Origin: Alphaproteobacteria bacterium
GTDB lineage: Bacteria > Pseudomonadota > Alphaproteobacteria > Rs-D84
Assembly: GCA_017650505.1 (NCBI GenBank)
Contig: JAGCET010000001.1
Location: 1-64,000 of the forward strand
Direction of reading: 5' to 3'
DNA length: 64,000 bases
Made by a program: the position numbers and the translations under genes. This document shows positions 33,251 to 41,403 of the stretch, one piece after another (position 1 is the stretch's first letter; the number at the start of each line of letters is the position of its first letter). A model generated the notes under the pieces. It saw only the letters and a list, made by a program, of their open reading frames with translations, had not been told where the DNA came from and did no database searches.

Positions 33251-34609
33251 TTACTTTCCCAAACATAATTGTGAAAATGTTTGGTTTATGACTTCGTCGG
33301 TGCCGATTGTGCCAAGTATTTTCCCAATCGCATCGGCGGCATATCGTACGTGTTCCGACATAATGTCAAAATCGCCGTTTGTTTTTTCTAATGCGTTTTT
33401 CAATTCGTTTGCGGTGGTTTTTAACAAATCGTATGTGCGGGCATTTATCATTAAAACAGATTCGCCATTCCCGGTTATGTCGCGTATGCGTTCGGTTATT
33501 GCGCGCAGTAATTTATCCATTCCGCGTCCGTCGCGCGCCGAAACATATATCGCGTTCGGTATATCGCGCGATTCGGTTATATCCGATTTATTCACAACCA
33601 AAATTTCCACTACCCCGTCGGGTGCTACCCGCCACTCCTTCGCCAGCGAAGGGGAATTGTTTGCATTTATTACATGCAAAACTATGTCGGCATTTGCGAT
33701 TTCGGTGTTTGTTCGTTCAATACCGATTCGTTCGACCGAATCGGTTGTTTCACGAATACCCGCCGTATCAGCCAGATTTACCAAAAATCCGTCAATATCA
33801 AGATTGGCCGACACAACATCGCGGGTCGTGCCGGGGATGTCGGATACTATGGCGCGCGCGGTCCCAAGAATGCGATTGAACAAAGATGATTTGCCGACAT
33901 TTGTTTCGCCAACAACCGCAATATTTATTCCACTGCGAATTGCACGCGCGGTGTTATATTTTGCCAATGCGGCGGAAACCGCTGTATAGAGAGTTTTTAT
34001 TCTTTGCAAAACGGTGTCAAAAATATTCGGTGGCAAATCGTCCGGTGCGTAATCTGTCATTGCAAAAATGTATGCAGATATGTCCAACATTTGGTCGCGC
34101 CAGTTTGCATATATTTCGCCGTCGCCGCCCATCATAGATTTTAATGCGGCGGCGCGTTGTTTGTCTGTCTGTGCATCAAGCAAAGCGGCCAATCCATCCG
34201 CATCGGACAAATCCATTTTGCCATTATAAAATGCGCGTCGTGAAAATTCGCCGGGTGTGGCGATTCGCATATCGTGCGTGCCCAGGAATTCAAAAATTTT
34301 GTTTATTACCGCGGGTGCGCCATGGCATTGAATTTCTATGACATCTTGTCCGGTAAAACTGTGCGGTGCGGCGAAGTATATGACAACACATTGATCAATA
34401 ATCTCATTCGTATCATCGGTCAGGTTTGTAAAATACGCCCGACGTGGCACCACTACCCCACCGCTTCCAGCGGTCCCCCCCTTCGCCGGCGAAGGGGATA
34501 TAAGGCGGTGTGCAAAGTTTTCTAGATTGTCGCCCGATATTCGAATCACCGCCACGCCAGATTTGCTGTGGCCCGATGAAAGTGCAAAAATTGTATCGTT
34601 GTCATTCAT
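33251..34609 (-). CDS. mnmE: tRNA modification GTPase MnmE carrying two in-frame repeat insertions
   Basis: 452 residues. N-terminal NDTIFALSSGHSKSGVAVIR and SFTGQDVIEIQCHG, G1 VVGETNVGKSS, G2/G3 GTTRD and DTAG, G4 NKSD, and the C-terminal FCxGK-type end (here QLCLGK) are all there. With MnmG it modifies U34 of several tRNAs. Residues 38-53 (SPSPAKGGTAGSGGVV) and 319-334 (SPSLAKEWRVAPDGVV) are encoded by two related 48-bp palindromic elements in the same phase. Both fall in loops that vary between MnmE proteins, before the PRRAYF strand and before the NKSD motif. The start overlaps the ruvA stop by one base. Confidence 0.95.
   Translation of the reverse strand: MNDNDTIFALSSGHSKSGVAVIRISGDNLENFAHRLISPSPAKGGTAGSGGVVVPRRAYFTNLTDDTNEIIDQCVVIYFAAPHSFTGQDVIEIQCHGAPAVINKIFEFLGTHDMRIATPGEFSRRAFYNGKMDLSDADGLAALLDAQTDKQRAAALKSMMGGDGEIYANWRDQMLDISAYIFAMTDYAPDDLPPNIFDTVLQRIKTLYTAVSAALAKYNTARAIRSGINIAVVGETNVGKSSLFNRILGTARAIVSDIPGTTRDVVSANLDIDGFLVNLADTAGIRETTDSVERIGIERTNTEIANADIVLHVINANNSPSLAKEWRVAPDGVVEILVVNKSDITESRDIPNAIYVSARDGRGMDKLLRAITERIRDITGNGESVLMINARTYDLLKTTANELKNALEKTNGDFDIMSEHVRYAADAIGKILGTIGTDEVINQTFSQLCLGK
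33608..33655. repeat. 48-bp palindromic element inside mnmE, copy B
   Basis: On the minus strand it starts TCCCCTTCGCTGGCGAAGG and ends GGGGTAGTG. The left part is a hairpin around CTTCGC/GCGAAG. The centre CGGGT-AGC-ACCCG is a second hairpin. It encodes residues 319-334 of MnmE. Confidence 0.88.
34451..34498. repeat. 48-bp palindromic element inside mnmE, copy A
   Basis: On the minus strand it starts TCCCCTTCGCCGGCGAAGGG and ends GGGGTAGTG. The first hairpin is CCCCTTCGCCGGCGAAGGGG; the second is ACCGCT-GGA-AGCGGT. It encodes residues 38-53 of MnmE. 35 of 48 bases match copy B, with the ends almost identical and the central stem different. Confidence 0.88.
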
Positions 34610-35184
34610 TATTTATTTCCACTTATTTCTTTCAACGCCATCGGAACCAGTTTTGATACGTCCGCGGTCGGATTTTGTGATACCAACCTTTGTGCCATAT
34701 CGATAATATCCATACGTCGGTACCCCAATGATTCCAATGCAGACAACAGGTCTGGCAACGCGCCGCCCGTGGCCATATCACCAAAATTAAGCGATGCGCC
34801 ACCAACACGGTTTTTCAGTTCGACTATGATTTTTTCGGCCATTTTTTTGCCAACGCCGGGGGCGGTTGATATTGTCTTGGCATCGCCGGTCGCAATCGCG
34901 GTCATCAGTGTGTCGGACTTTATCGTGCCCATAATAGACATCGCGACACGGGGGCCAACACTCGAGACACCAATCAACATATTAAATAAATTTTGGGCCG
35001 CCGGCGAAGAAAACCCGAATAACCGAATCGAATCTTCGCGCACTATGGTTTCTATCCACAGGCAAACATTTGCACCGGCGGTCAGGTTTTCCGCCGTATA
35101 GACACGATATCCGACCGGGCCGGCCATCAAAATAATTGAATCATTATCGATATAATCAACAATGCCTTGCAATTTTCCAATCAT
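34609..35184 (-). CDS. ruvA: Holliday junction branch migration protein RuvA
   Basis: 191 residues. The N-terminal OB-fold starts MIGKLQGIVDYIDNDSIIL. Helix-hairpin-helix motifs are at VSSVGPRVAMSIMG and APGVGKKMAEKIIVELKN, and a C-terminal domain III follows for RuvB contact. RuvA tetramers bind four-way junctions. The next gene in the operon is mnmE, not ruvB, which is not in the window. AAAGGATAAC precedes the ATG. Confidence 0.93.
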   Translation of the reverse strand: MIGKLQGIVDYIDNDSIILMAGPVGYRVYTAENLTAGANVCLWIETIVREDSIRLFGFSSPAAQNLFNMLIGVSSVGPRVAMSIMGTIKSDTLMTAIATGDAKTISTAPGVGKKMAEKIIVELKNRVGGASLNFGDMATGGALPDLLSALESLGYRRMDIIDMAQRLVSQNPTADVSKLVPMALKEISGNK

Positions 35185-35235
35185 TTGTTATCCTTTTGTG
35201 GTAATTTTAATCTAATTAAATCAAAAGGTCAAATT

Positions 35236-35952
35236 ATGAGCGGACATAGCAAATGGCATAATATACAACACAAGAAAGGACTGGCCGATGCGGCACGCAG
35301 CGGTCTGTTTACAAAATTGGCGCGCGAAATTACAATGGCGGCTAAGTTGGGCGATAAAAATCCCGACAATAACCCGCGCCTTCGTTTGGCGATTTTACAG
35401 GCGCGCAAGAATTCTATGCCGAATGATAATATTAAACGCGCAATTGACAAGGCGTCGGGTTCAAATACCGAAAACTATGTTGCGGTGCGGTACGAAGGCT
35501 ATGGCCCCGGTGCGGTACCGGTTATTGTAGAGGCGTTGACCGATAATCCGCGGCGCACAGTGCCCGAGGTAAGAAATATCTTTGCCAAAAACGGTGGAAA
35601 TATGGGCGAAGAGGGCAGTGTCGCGTTCTTGTTCACCCGCGCGGGCCAGATTTTCTATCCATCGTCAATTGGCAAGACCGAAGACGAAATGATGGAAATT
35701 ATTATGGACGCCGATGCAGATAATCTGGAAACTACCGAGGAGGGTTTTATCATTACGACTAAGCCCGATGATTTTATGAATGTGCAAAAGAAAATTGCAG
35801 ACGTGTTGGGCGAACCGGAAAATGCAGAATTGACATGGGTTCCGAATATGCCGATGGAATTAGATGACGAAGCATATGCAAAAATCGAAAAGTTGGTTGA
35901 TGCATTGGATGCCAATGACGATGTGCAAAAGGTATTTACCGCCGCCGCATAA
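35236..35952 (+). CDS. yebC: YebC/PmpR-family protein
   Basis: 238 residues from the ATG at 35236; a longer in-frame start at 35167 would run into ruvA. The N-terminus SGHSKWHNIQHKKG, the central MPNDNIKRAIDKASG and YEGYGPGAVPVIVE are YebC signatures. Family members act as translation factors for proline-rich stalls or as DNA-binding regulators; which applies is not visible. It is placed divergently from ruvA and convergent with ruvC, a scrambled version of the common yebC-ruvC-ruvA-ruvB order. Confidence 0.93.
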   Translation: MSGHSKWHNIQHKKGLADAARSGLFTKLAREITMAAKLGDKNPDNNPRLRLAILQARKNSMPNDNIKRAIDKASGSNTENYVAVRYEGYGPGAVPVIVEALTDNPRRTVPEVRNIFAKNGGNMGEEGSVAFLFTRAGQIFYPSSIGKTEDEMMEIIMDADADNLETTEEGFIITTKPDDFMNVQKKIADVLGEPENAELTWVPNMPMELDDEAYAKIEKLVDALDANDDVQKVFTAAA

Positions 35953-35987
35953 TTAGTGGTTAGTGTAAGTGGTTAGTGATTAGTGAA
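35953..35987. repeat. AGTGRTT heptamer repeat
   Basis: Five consecutive units after the yebC stop: AGTGGTT, AGTGTA, AGTGGTT, AGTGATT, AGTGAAA. There is no inverted arm here; a terminator hairpin follows directly. Confidence 0.85.
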
Positions 35988-35989
35988 AT

Positions 35990-36008
35990 CGCCCAAATGG
36001 GCGGTTTT
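35990..36008 (+). terminator. terminator of yebC
   Basis: CGCCC, loop AAAT, GGGCG, then GTTTTCT. It may serve the convergent ruvC transcript as well. Confidence 0.7.
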
Positions 36009-36040
36009 CTACTCTTTATATTCTGATTTTAATTTTCCGA

Positions 36041-36538
36041 TTATGAAATAAACTTTTCAAACCTTGTTGTGTTTGCGTGGGCAAGGGCGATTGCGATGGC
36101 GTCGCTTTCGTCCGGGGTTTTCGGATTTGCGGTCGGCAATAGAATCCTTACCATTTTATCAACCGCGGTTTTGTCTGCATGACCCGCACCGGTCAGAATC
36201 TTTTTTACCCGATTTGGTTCGTATTCAAATACCGGAATGTCACGCACAGACACCGCTACCATTGCCGCGGCGCGTGCATGCCCCAAAATAAGTGTTGTTG
36301 TTGGGTTTTTATTCACGAATGTTATTTCCATACTGCATTCGTTTGGTGCAAACGCGTCGCATAACTTTGTGATTTCGTTAAATATAATTGCCAATCGTTC
36401 CGGCAGTGTTCCGGTCTTTTTTGGTAAAATTACGCCACTGGCCACATATTTGCGTTCGTTGCCAAATGTTTCAATAATCGCCCAACCGGTATGTAAAAGC
36501 CCGGGGTCAATCCCCAAAATTCGTGTTGTTGTCTTCAT
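36041..36538 (-). CDS. ruvC: Holliday junction resolvase RuvC
   Basis: 165 residues from the ATG at 36538, where ATGA overlaps the dciA stop; an upstream in-frame start at 36742 would run through dciA. Catalytic acidic residues lie in GIDPGLLHTGW, the SMEITFVNKNP segment and the C-terminal DESDAIAIALAH. It cuts Holliday junctions symmetrically. It is encoded apart from ruvA, downstream of dciA and mltA. Confidence 0.93.
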   Translation of the reverse strand: MKTTTRILGIDPGLLHTGWAIIETFGNERKYVASGVILPKKTGTLPERLAIIFNEITKLCDAFAPNECSMEITFVNKNPTTTLILGHARAAAMVAVSVRDIPVFEYEPNRVKKILTGAGHADKTAVDKMVRILLPTANPKTPDESDAIAIALAHANTTRFEKFIS

Positions 36539-36867
36539 TTTCGGAAACTTATTTTGCCGACGCAATCTGCGCCAAAATATTTGTTGATTTGTTTTTTTAT
36601 TTCGTCCGTCATATATGATAGTTTTAATGTATACGCCGGATTCCGTGGTCGCAAAACAATGTTGTATGTTCCATCGCGCAATTTTTTTACCGCGCAAATA
36701 TCGGCAAGGTTTGAAATTTCGGGACCGATAATTTCCGGCCAACGCGCAACCAAATCAGAATCAGATGCACGCACACCAAATAGTTTTAATAGTCCACCAA
36801 GCGCGCCCGCAATCGTTTGTGGACGTGCAGCGCGCTTGGTAAAATCTTTATTTTTTTGGTTTGACAT
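36535..36867 (-). CDS. dciA: DciA-like (DUF721) replicative helicase loader
   Basis: 110 residues. The pattern GLLKLFGVRASDSDLVARWPEIIG, split as GLLKLFG and LVARWPEIIGPEIS, is diagnostic for the DUF721/DciA family. The C-terminal half forms the KH-like fold (LRDGTYNIVLRPRNPAYTLKL, here YNIVLRPRNPAYTLKL). DciA loads DnaB in bacteria that lack DnaC or DnaI. It overlaps mltA by 20 bp and ruvC by 4 bp. Confidence 0.85.
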   Translation of the reverse strand: MSNQKNKDFTKRAARPQTIAGALGGLLKLFGVRASDSDLVARWPEIIGPEISNLADICAVKKLRDGTYNIVLRPRNPAYTLKLSYMTDEIKKQINKYFGADCVGKISFRK

Positions 36868-37954
36868 AATTGTATTCTTTGGGCATCAGTATGTACATTT
36901 CACCCTGGGCATGTTGGCCGTGGGCATATTCGTATGCTTCGTCGCCTTTGCCAAAGAATATGTCGGCGCGCACCCAACCGCGTATCGCACTGCCGGTATC
37001 TTGGGCAATCATAAGACGTCTAAATTTTTGTCCGTTCGAAAGGTTAGTATCGACGTATACAGGCAATCCCAATGTATACAGCGAATCGTCCATTGCAATA
37101 CTGCGTATTTTCGACAGTGGTGTCCCAAGTTTTCCGATAACGTCCGGAGGCACCGATTCATAAAAATATACATATCGTGGGTTGTTGTAAATTACTTCGC
37201 GGGCAAGTTTCGGATTCTTTTTCAAATGTTTCCAAACTGCATCAGCCGAATAACCGCCGTCGGGGCGAATGCCACGATTGCGCAATTGTTCACCAATAGA
37301 TTTGAATGGCAAATCATTTACGGCGGCAAAGTTTAACTTTACCATTGTGCCATCGTCAAGTTTTAACATACCACTGCCTTGGATTTGAATGTTTTGCACA
37401 TCGACAATGTTTGCCCAATACAGAACGCGACCGATTTTATTTTCTACGATTTGTTTCTTTGGTACGCCTTTGTATGTGCGGCCATCGGTTGGAATGCCCA
37501 TCAATGGTTCGTTGCATTCGGCCGTCTTGGTTCGACATCCCGGAATTACGGGTGAATAATACCCTGTGTATGTGCCCGTGGTTGTGCCGTTATCATTATA
37601 TATCTTGTACGGTTGAAAGTGCGATTCGAACCATGCGCGTACGGTTGCATTGTCGGCACTGGCACTGGGTAACATATTGCATTTTTCGTTAAACAGTTCA
37701 CGGTCGGGTATAACGCGCCCCCGATATTGAATTTTTGCCTTGCAAGAATTACGGAACGCCTGGAGCGCATATCGCACATCATCTTCCCGCCACCCCGGCA
37801 GGTCGGAATAAGAAACTTTCTTCATATTCGCGCGCGGTATAACCGAATCGTCGCCGGTGTGTGTTGGGGTGGATACGTCGCACGATGCCAATAAAAATCC
37901 GAACATTGCCGCCGCGAATCCACGCAGCAGAAACGATTTTTTGTAAATTCTCAT
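36848..37954 (-). CDS. mltA: membrane-bound lytic murein transglycosylase A
   Basis: 368 residues from the ATG at 37954 (GGAGAGAAT upstream); the open frame extends to 38164 through the secB promoter, without a site. Signal peptide with lipobox LLASC. MltA domain with GTYTGYYSPVI, and the 3D (Asp-rich) domain near the C-terminus with AMDDSLYTLGLPVYVDT and QDTGSAIRGWVRADIFFG, cut here as IAQDTGSAIRGWVRADIF. It cleaves glycan strands at the outer membrane, giving 1,6-anhydro-muropeptides. Confidence 0.92.
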   Translation of the reverse strand: MRIYKKSFLLRGFAAAMFGFLLASCDVSTPTHTGDDSVIPRANMKKVSYSDLPGWREDDVRYALQAFRNSCKAKIQYRGRVIPDRELFNEKCNMLPSASADNATVRAWFESHFQPYKIYNDNGTTTGTYTGYYSPVIPGCRTKTAECNEPLMGIPTDGRTYKGVPKKQIVENKIGRVLYWANIVDVQNIQIQGSGMLKLDDGTMVKLNFAAVNDLPFKSIGEQLRNRGIRPDGGYSADAVWKHLKKNPKLAREVIYNNPRYVYFYESVPPDVIGKLGTPLSKIRSIAMDDSLYTLGLPVYVDTNLSNGQKFRRLMIAQDTGSAIRGWVRADIFFGKGDEAYEYAHGQHAQGEMYILMPKEYNYVKPKK

Positions 37955-37971
37955 TTTTTTATTCTCTCCAC

Positions 37972-37999
37972 TTGTAAAATCTTCCTTTGATGCTATATT
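37972..37999 (+). promoter_or_regulatory. promoter of secB
   Basis: TTGTAA at 37972, a 16-nt spacer, TATATT at 37994. The ATG follows 35 bp downstream with AAAGGAGC. Confidence 0.6.
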
Positions 38000-38033
38000 A
38001 TCATAAAACGAGTCATAAAAAAAGGAGCAATAT

Positions 38034-38471
38034 ATGGCAAAGTTCAATATCATATCACAGTTTTTGAAAGACATTTCTTTTGAAAGTCCAAACGTCCCGG
38101 ATTTATTCTTTAAACAGGATAATGGCCAGGCGGAATTAGAAATCAACATTGATATGCAGGTCAAGGGTTCGGAAAAGAACCTGTATATGGTTGATTTGAT
38201 TACAAAAATTCATTCAAAGTTAAAGGCCGATTCTAAATCCATCTTTTTGATTGAAACGACTTATTCGGGCTTGGTTCAGATGGAAGAAGAAAAGGACGAG
38301 GAGGCGAAAAAGCGCACGTTATTGATAGATGTGCCGACAATGTTGTTCCCGTCGGTGCGTGCATTGGTGACAAGACTTACCGCCGAATCGGGTTTCCCGC
38401 CGTTCGCAATGCAGACCGTTGATTTTGCAGATTTGTATGAAAAACGGAATCAAAAACCGGCAAATAAGTAA
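38034..38471 (+). CDS. secB: protein-export chaperone SecB
   Basis: 145 residues, normal. Family signatures: FLKDISFESPNVPDLF near the N-terminus, the DMQV strand, and PTMLFPSVRALV followed by GFPPFAMQTVDFADLY near the end. The tetramer keeps precursors unfolded and delivers them to SecA. A good ribosome-binding site, its own promoter and a terminator indicate a single-gene unit. Confidence 0.93.
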   Translation: MAKFNIISQFLKDISFESPNVPDLFFKQDNGQAELEINIDMQVKGSEKNLYMVDLITKIHSKLKADSKSIFLIETTYSGLVQMEEEKDEEAKKRTLLIDVPTMLFPSVRALVTRLTAESGFPPFAMQTVDFADLYEKRNQKPANK

Positions 38472-38492
38472 AAGATATAATTACAATTTCAA

Positions 38493-38520
38493 AACTTGTC
38501 CGTTTGGGCAAGTTTTTATT
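38493..38520 (+). terminator. terminator of secB
   Basis: AACTTGTCC, loop GTTT, GGGCAAGTT with one T-G pair, then TTTATTTT. Confidence 0.85.
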
Positions 38521-38532
38521 TTATAATTTCTA

Positions 38533-38560
38533 TTGACATTTGTGATTTTTTGTGTATATT
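38533..38560 (+). promoter_or_regulatory. promoter of the 38591 gene
   Basis: TTGACA at 38533, a 16-nt spacer with TTTTTTGTG, TATATT at 38555; the ATG is 31 bp further. Confidence 0.7.
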
Positions 38561-38590
38561 TTATCCGTAAAAAAACAAAAAGGTAAAAAT

Positions 38591-38956
38591 ATGTCTGAAG
38601 ATATAATTACGTCATATGATATAGCGTTGGCCGAAATGTTGGTGGCCTGTAGACAAGGTGCACAGCCAGGTAAAATTGCTTATGTAGCCGGGTTTGATGT
38701 GCGTGATGATGGGGTTAATGTCTATCAAGGTTTGAATGCATTCGATTTGAAATCGCGCAAGTTTATAGTTGTTGAAAATAGGGAATGGAAAACAAAGGAT
38801 GTGGCGATAACACATGACTTGATCGAGTATGAAGTGCATGAAGGTAAAAATGTACTCACAAAAAATTTTACCGCAGCATTCAAGAAAAATATTATTGCAG
38901 ATTTTGCAAGGGCATATAATGTCGTTTTCAAAGATGATAAAGGTAATGGTAGATAA
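38591..38956 (+). CDS. small cytosolic protein, unknown
   Basis: 121 residues from the ATG at 38591 (AAAAGGTAAAAAT upstream); the longer frame start at 38552 lies inside the -10 box. No signal peptide. The sequence is mixed alpha/beta by eye, with segments KIAYVAGFDVRDDG and LIEYEVHEGKNVLTKNF. I recognise no family. It has its own promoter and terminator, which argues for a genuine monocistronic gene. Its leader is of the same style as those at 9383 and 50959. Confidence 0.65.
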   Translation: MSEDIITSYDIALAEMLVACRQGAQPGKIAYVAGFDVRDDGVNVYQGLNAFDLKSRKFIVVENREWKTKDVAITHDLIEYEVHEGKNVLTKNFTAAFKKNIIADFARAYNVVFKDDKGNGR

Positions 38957-38983
38957 TTTGTTGTGTTTTGGGTTTTAATTTAT

Positions 38984-39007
38984 ACGCACCAAACGGTGCG
39001 TTTTTTT
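38984..39007 (+). terminator. Rho-independent terminator
   Basis: ACGCACC, loop AAAC, GGTGCGT, followed by TTTTTT. Confidence 0.88.
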
Positions 39008-39014
39008 ATGTCCT

Positions 39015-39043
39015 TTGCGATTTTCGAATTTTTGTGATATCAT
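39015..39043 (+). promoter_or_regulatory. promoter of the MFS gene
   Basis: TTGCGA at 39015, a 17-nt spacer ending TTTTTGTGA, TATCAT at 39038. Confidence 0.5.
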
Positions 39044-39074
39044 GTTATTTGCTATACCAAGGGAGAGAGTTTTT

Positions 39075-40259
39075 ATGGCACGGGACAGGTATATTTCGGC
39101 CCGCAGTTCTGTCAACGGATTTTCTTTTGCAAATCTTGGGATTTTTACCGGATTTGCCGATGGTATTTATAATGCCGTTTATTCTTTGGTCATATTGGAA
39201 ATATTCAAAAGTTCCGCAATAGTCGGTATTTATGTCGCGATTTATTCCGTTTTTTGTATGATTGTCGCACTGTTTGCGAACGAGATTTTTCGTCAGTTTT
39301 CCAAGGTTAAAGTGTTCTATTTTGCATTGACTATGTTGATTGTTTGCTATGCGATGATGGGCTTTTCGGTGTTGCCGCGAACGTTTATCGTCTTGGATTA
39401 TACAAGTGGTTTTGCAATAACGTTAAGTGCGCTGTTGATACCGCTGTTTATGTCGGATTTTTCCGGTGATGCGGGTATGGCAAAGTTAAATGCGCGATAT
39501 CATTTGTGGGTGAATATTGGGGCATTGTTGGCGCCAATGTTGGCCGTGACCGTTGCGACCCGATTCGGAAATCGTTCGGCATTCTTCTTAGCATCGGCGG
39601 TATATTTTGGTGCGTGGATTTTCTTTCGGTATTTCCATTTGGTTCAAGAAGATAAAAAAATTCGTCCGGTCAGTCCGCGGACCACGGTGCGTGCATTGTG
39701 GCGAAATGCGATGGCGTTCTTTAAGACGCCGGGTATGATGCGCGCATATACGGTGAATTTCGGTTTTTATTCGTTGCGCGCTATGCGATACCTGTATGTG
39801 CCGATAGTGGTTATAGAAAACGGATTTTCCAAGGATACTTTGGGTGTGGTTTTGACATTGGGAATTATACCGTATTTGGTTTTATCCGAAGTTATGGGGC
39901 GGCTTGTGCGCAGGTATGGTAAAAAACTTTGGCTGATTTTGGGTTTTGGGTCTTTTGCGGCATTTTCGGTGTGGGCGGCGTTTGCAACCGGATTTCCGGT
40001 GCTTGCAATATTCGTCCTGTGGCAGATTTCGGGTGCATTTATGGAACCGGTGCATGATTTAATGTTCTTTGATAATACCAAGAAAACTCAACAGACGAAG
40101 TTTTATGGTGTTTTTCGTACCAGTGTGAATTTCCCGAATGTTGTCGCGCCGATTATTGGTGCAGGGTGTATCACTTTGTTTGGGGCGACTTCGGCGGTAT
40201 GGGTTGTGACGGCGATAATTGGGATGTTAAGTGTGATGGTGCTTTTGTCCAAAAAATAA
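39075..40259 (+). CDS. major facilitator superfamily transporter
   Basis: 394 residues from the ATG at 39075 (GGGAGAGAG upstream); the frame start at 39015 lies in the promoter. About twelve hydrophobic segments. The N-terminal half starts FSFANLGIFTGFADGIYNAVY, cut as FSFANLGIFTGFADGI. A charged linker (VQEDKKIRPVSPRT) lies between helices 6 and 7, as in MFS carriers. No classical GxxxDRxGRR loop is evident after helix 2, so the subfamily and substrate are unclear. Confidence 0.75.
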   Translation: MARDRYISARSSVNGFSFANLGIFTGFADGIYNAVYSLVILEIFKSSAIVGIYVAIYSVFCMIVALFANEIFRQFSKVKVFYFALTMLIVCYAMMGFSVLPRTFIVLDYTSGFAITLSALLIPLFMSDFSGDAGMAKLNARYHLWVNIGALLAPMLAVTVATRFGNRSAFFLASAVYFGAWIFFRYFHLVQEDKKIRPVSPRTTVRALWRNAMAFFKTPGMMRAYTVNFGFYSLRAMRYLYVPIVVIENGFSKDTLGVVLTLGIIPYLVLSEVMGRLVRRYGKKLWLILGFGSFAAFSVWAAFATGFPVLAIFVLWQISGAFMEPVHDLMFFDNTKKTQQTKFYGVFRTSVNFPNVVAPIIGAGCITLFGATSAVWVVTAIIGMLSVMVLLSKK

Positions 40260-40288
40260 TTGCATATTGGTTTTTTTCTTTGTATCAT
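40260..40288 (+). promoter_or_regulatory. promoter of recA
   Basis: TTGCAT at 40260, a 17-nt spacer, TATCAT at 40283. No GTTC-N7-GTTC-type SOS operator is visible between here and the ATG. Confidence 0.5.
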
Positions 40289-40313
40289 TTCGGTACAAGA
40301 AAAGGGGTCTTTT

Positions 40314-41381
40314 ATGGCAAAAAAAGAAGTTGTAAATACGGGTGCCAAAAATCCTGCATTGGAATCTGCATTGGCACAAATCCAGAAACAATTTGGTAAA
40401 GAAGCAATTATGAAAATGGGCGATGGTTCCCAACAGAATATCGAAGCGATATCTTCGGGGTCTTTGGGTTTGGATATTGCGTTGGGGATTGGTGGATATC
40501 CGCGTGGCCGAATCGTTGAAATATATGGGCCGGAAAGTTCGGGTAAAACAACGTTGGCTTTGCATGCCGTGGCCGAGGCACAAAAGAAGGGCGGAACGTG
40601 CGCATATATAGATGCAGAAAATGCATTGGACCCAAGTTATGCGAAAAAGTTGGGTGTTGATGTTGCAAACCTGATTATATCGCAACCTGATTCGGGTGAA
40701 CAGGCATTGGAAATTGCCGATACACTTATCAAATCGGGGGCGGTTGATGTTGTGGTTATCGATTCTGTTGCCGCATTGGTGCCCAAGGCGGAATTAGAAG
40801 GAAACATCGGCGACAGTTTCGTTGGAACAACCGCAAGACTTATGAGCCAATCGTTGAAAAAACTGGCGGGGTCTGTTTCACGCAGTAATACATTGTTGAT
40901 ATTCATCAACCAAATTCGTATGAAAATTGGCGTTATGTTTGGAAACCCCGAAACAACCAGTGGTGGAAATGCGTTGAAGTTCTATGCGTCGGTACGTTTG
41001 GATATTCGTCGTACCGGTGCAATCAAAGATAAAGAAAACGTTGTTGGAAACGAAACACGGGTAAAGGTTGTAAAAAATAAGGTTGCGCCGCCTTTCCGTA
41101 CTGTTGATTTCAAAATTATGTATGGCGAAGGTATTTCCCGCATAAGCGAGATTTTGGACATGGGGGTAAAGTATAACTTTATCGACAAAGCCGGCAGTTT
41201 TTATTCTTATAACGATGAACGAATCGGCCAGGGCGAGGCGAATGCGCGTCAATGGTTGCGCGAACATCCGGCGGCCCAGGCGGAATTGTTGGACAAGATT
41301 ATGGCGCGTGCAAACGGAATTGCCGAAGAAATGACAACCGGGCCAATAGATGATGCCGATGCATCCGGTGGTGATGAATAG
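40314..41381 (+). CDS. recA: recombinase RecA
   Basis: 355 residues from the ATG at 40314 (AAAAGGGGT upstream). Walker [10 protein letters not shown], Walker [12 protein letters not shown]2-flanking [19 protein letters not shown] (here [16 protein letters not shown]) and the acidic C-terminal tail are all normal. It forms the filament that drives homologous recombination and LexA cleavage. A glycosyltransferase gene follows 22 bp later with no terminator visible between them. Confidence 0.97.
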   Translation: MAKKEVVNTGAKNPALESALAQIQKQFGKEAIMKMGDGSQQNIEAISSGSLGLDIALGIGGYPRGRIVEIYGPESSGKTTLALHAVAEAQKKGGTCAYIDAENALDPSYAKKLGVDVANLIISQPDSGEQALEIADTLIKSGAVDVVVIDSVAALVPKAELEGNIGDSFVGTTARLMSQSLKKLAGSVSRSNTLLIFINQIRMKIGVMFGNPETTSGGNALKFYASVRLDIRRTGAIKDKENVVGNETRVKVVKNKVAPPFRTVDFKIMYGEGISRISEILDMGVKYNFIDKAGSFYSYNDERIGQGEANARQWLREHPAAQAELLDKIMARANGIAEEMTTGPIDDADASGGDE

Positions 41382-41403
41382 TCTTTAACCCAAAGGGGCA
41401 GAT

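Noticed and set aside
36041..36742. ruvC starting at 36742
   Set aside because: The extension runs antiparallel to nothing but overlaps dciA almost completely in another frame; the conserved GIDPG strand starts a few residues after the ATG at 36538.
36848..38164. mltA starting at 38164
   Set aside because: The extra 70 residues overlap the secB promoter and start, have no ribosome-binding site, and the lipoprotein signal peptide begins at 37954.
38968..39222. 84-codon frame overlapping the MFS start
   Set aside because: It is in a different frame from the transporter, crosses its promoter and start, and has no family match.
40260..40313. SOS (LexA) operator upstream of recA
   Set aside because: No GTTC-N7-GTTC or GAAC-N7-GAAC pattern is found in the leader.
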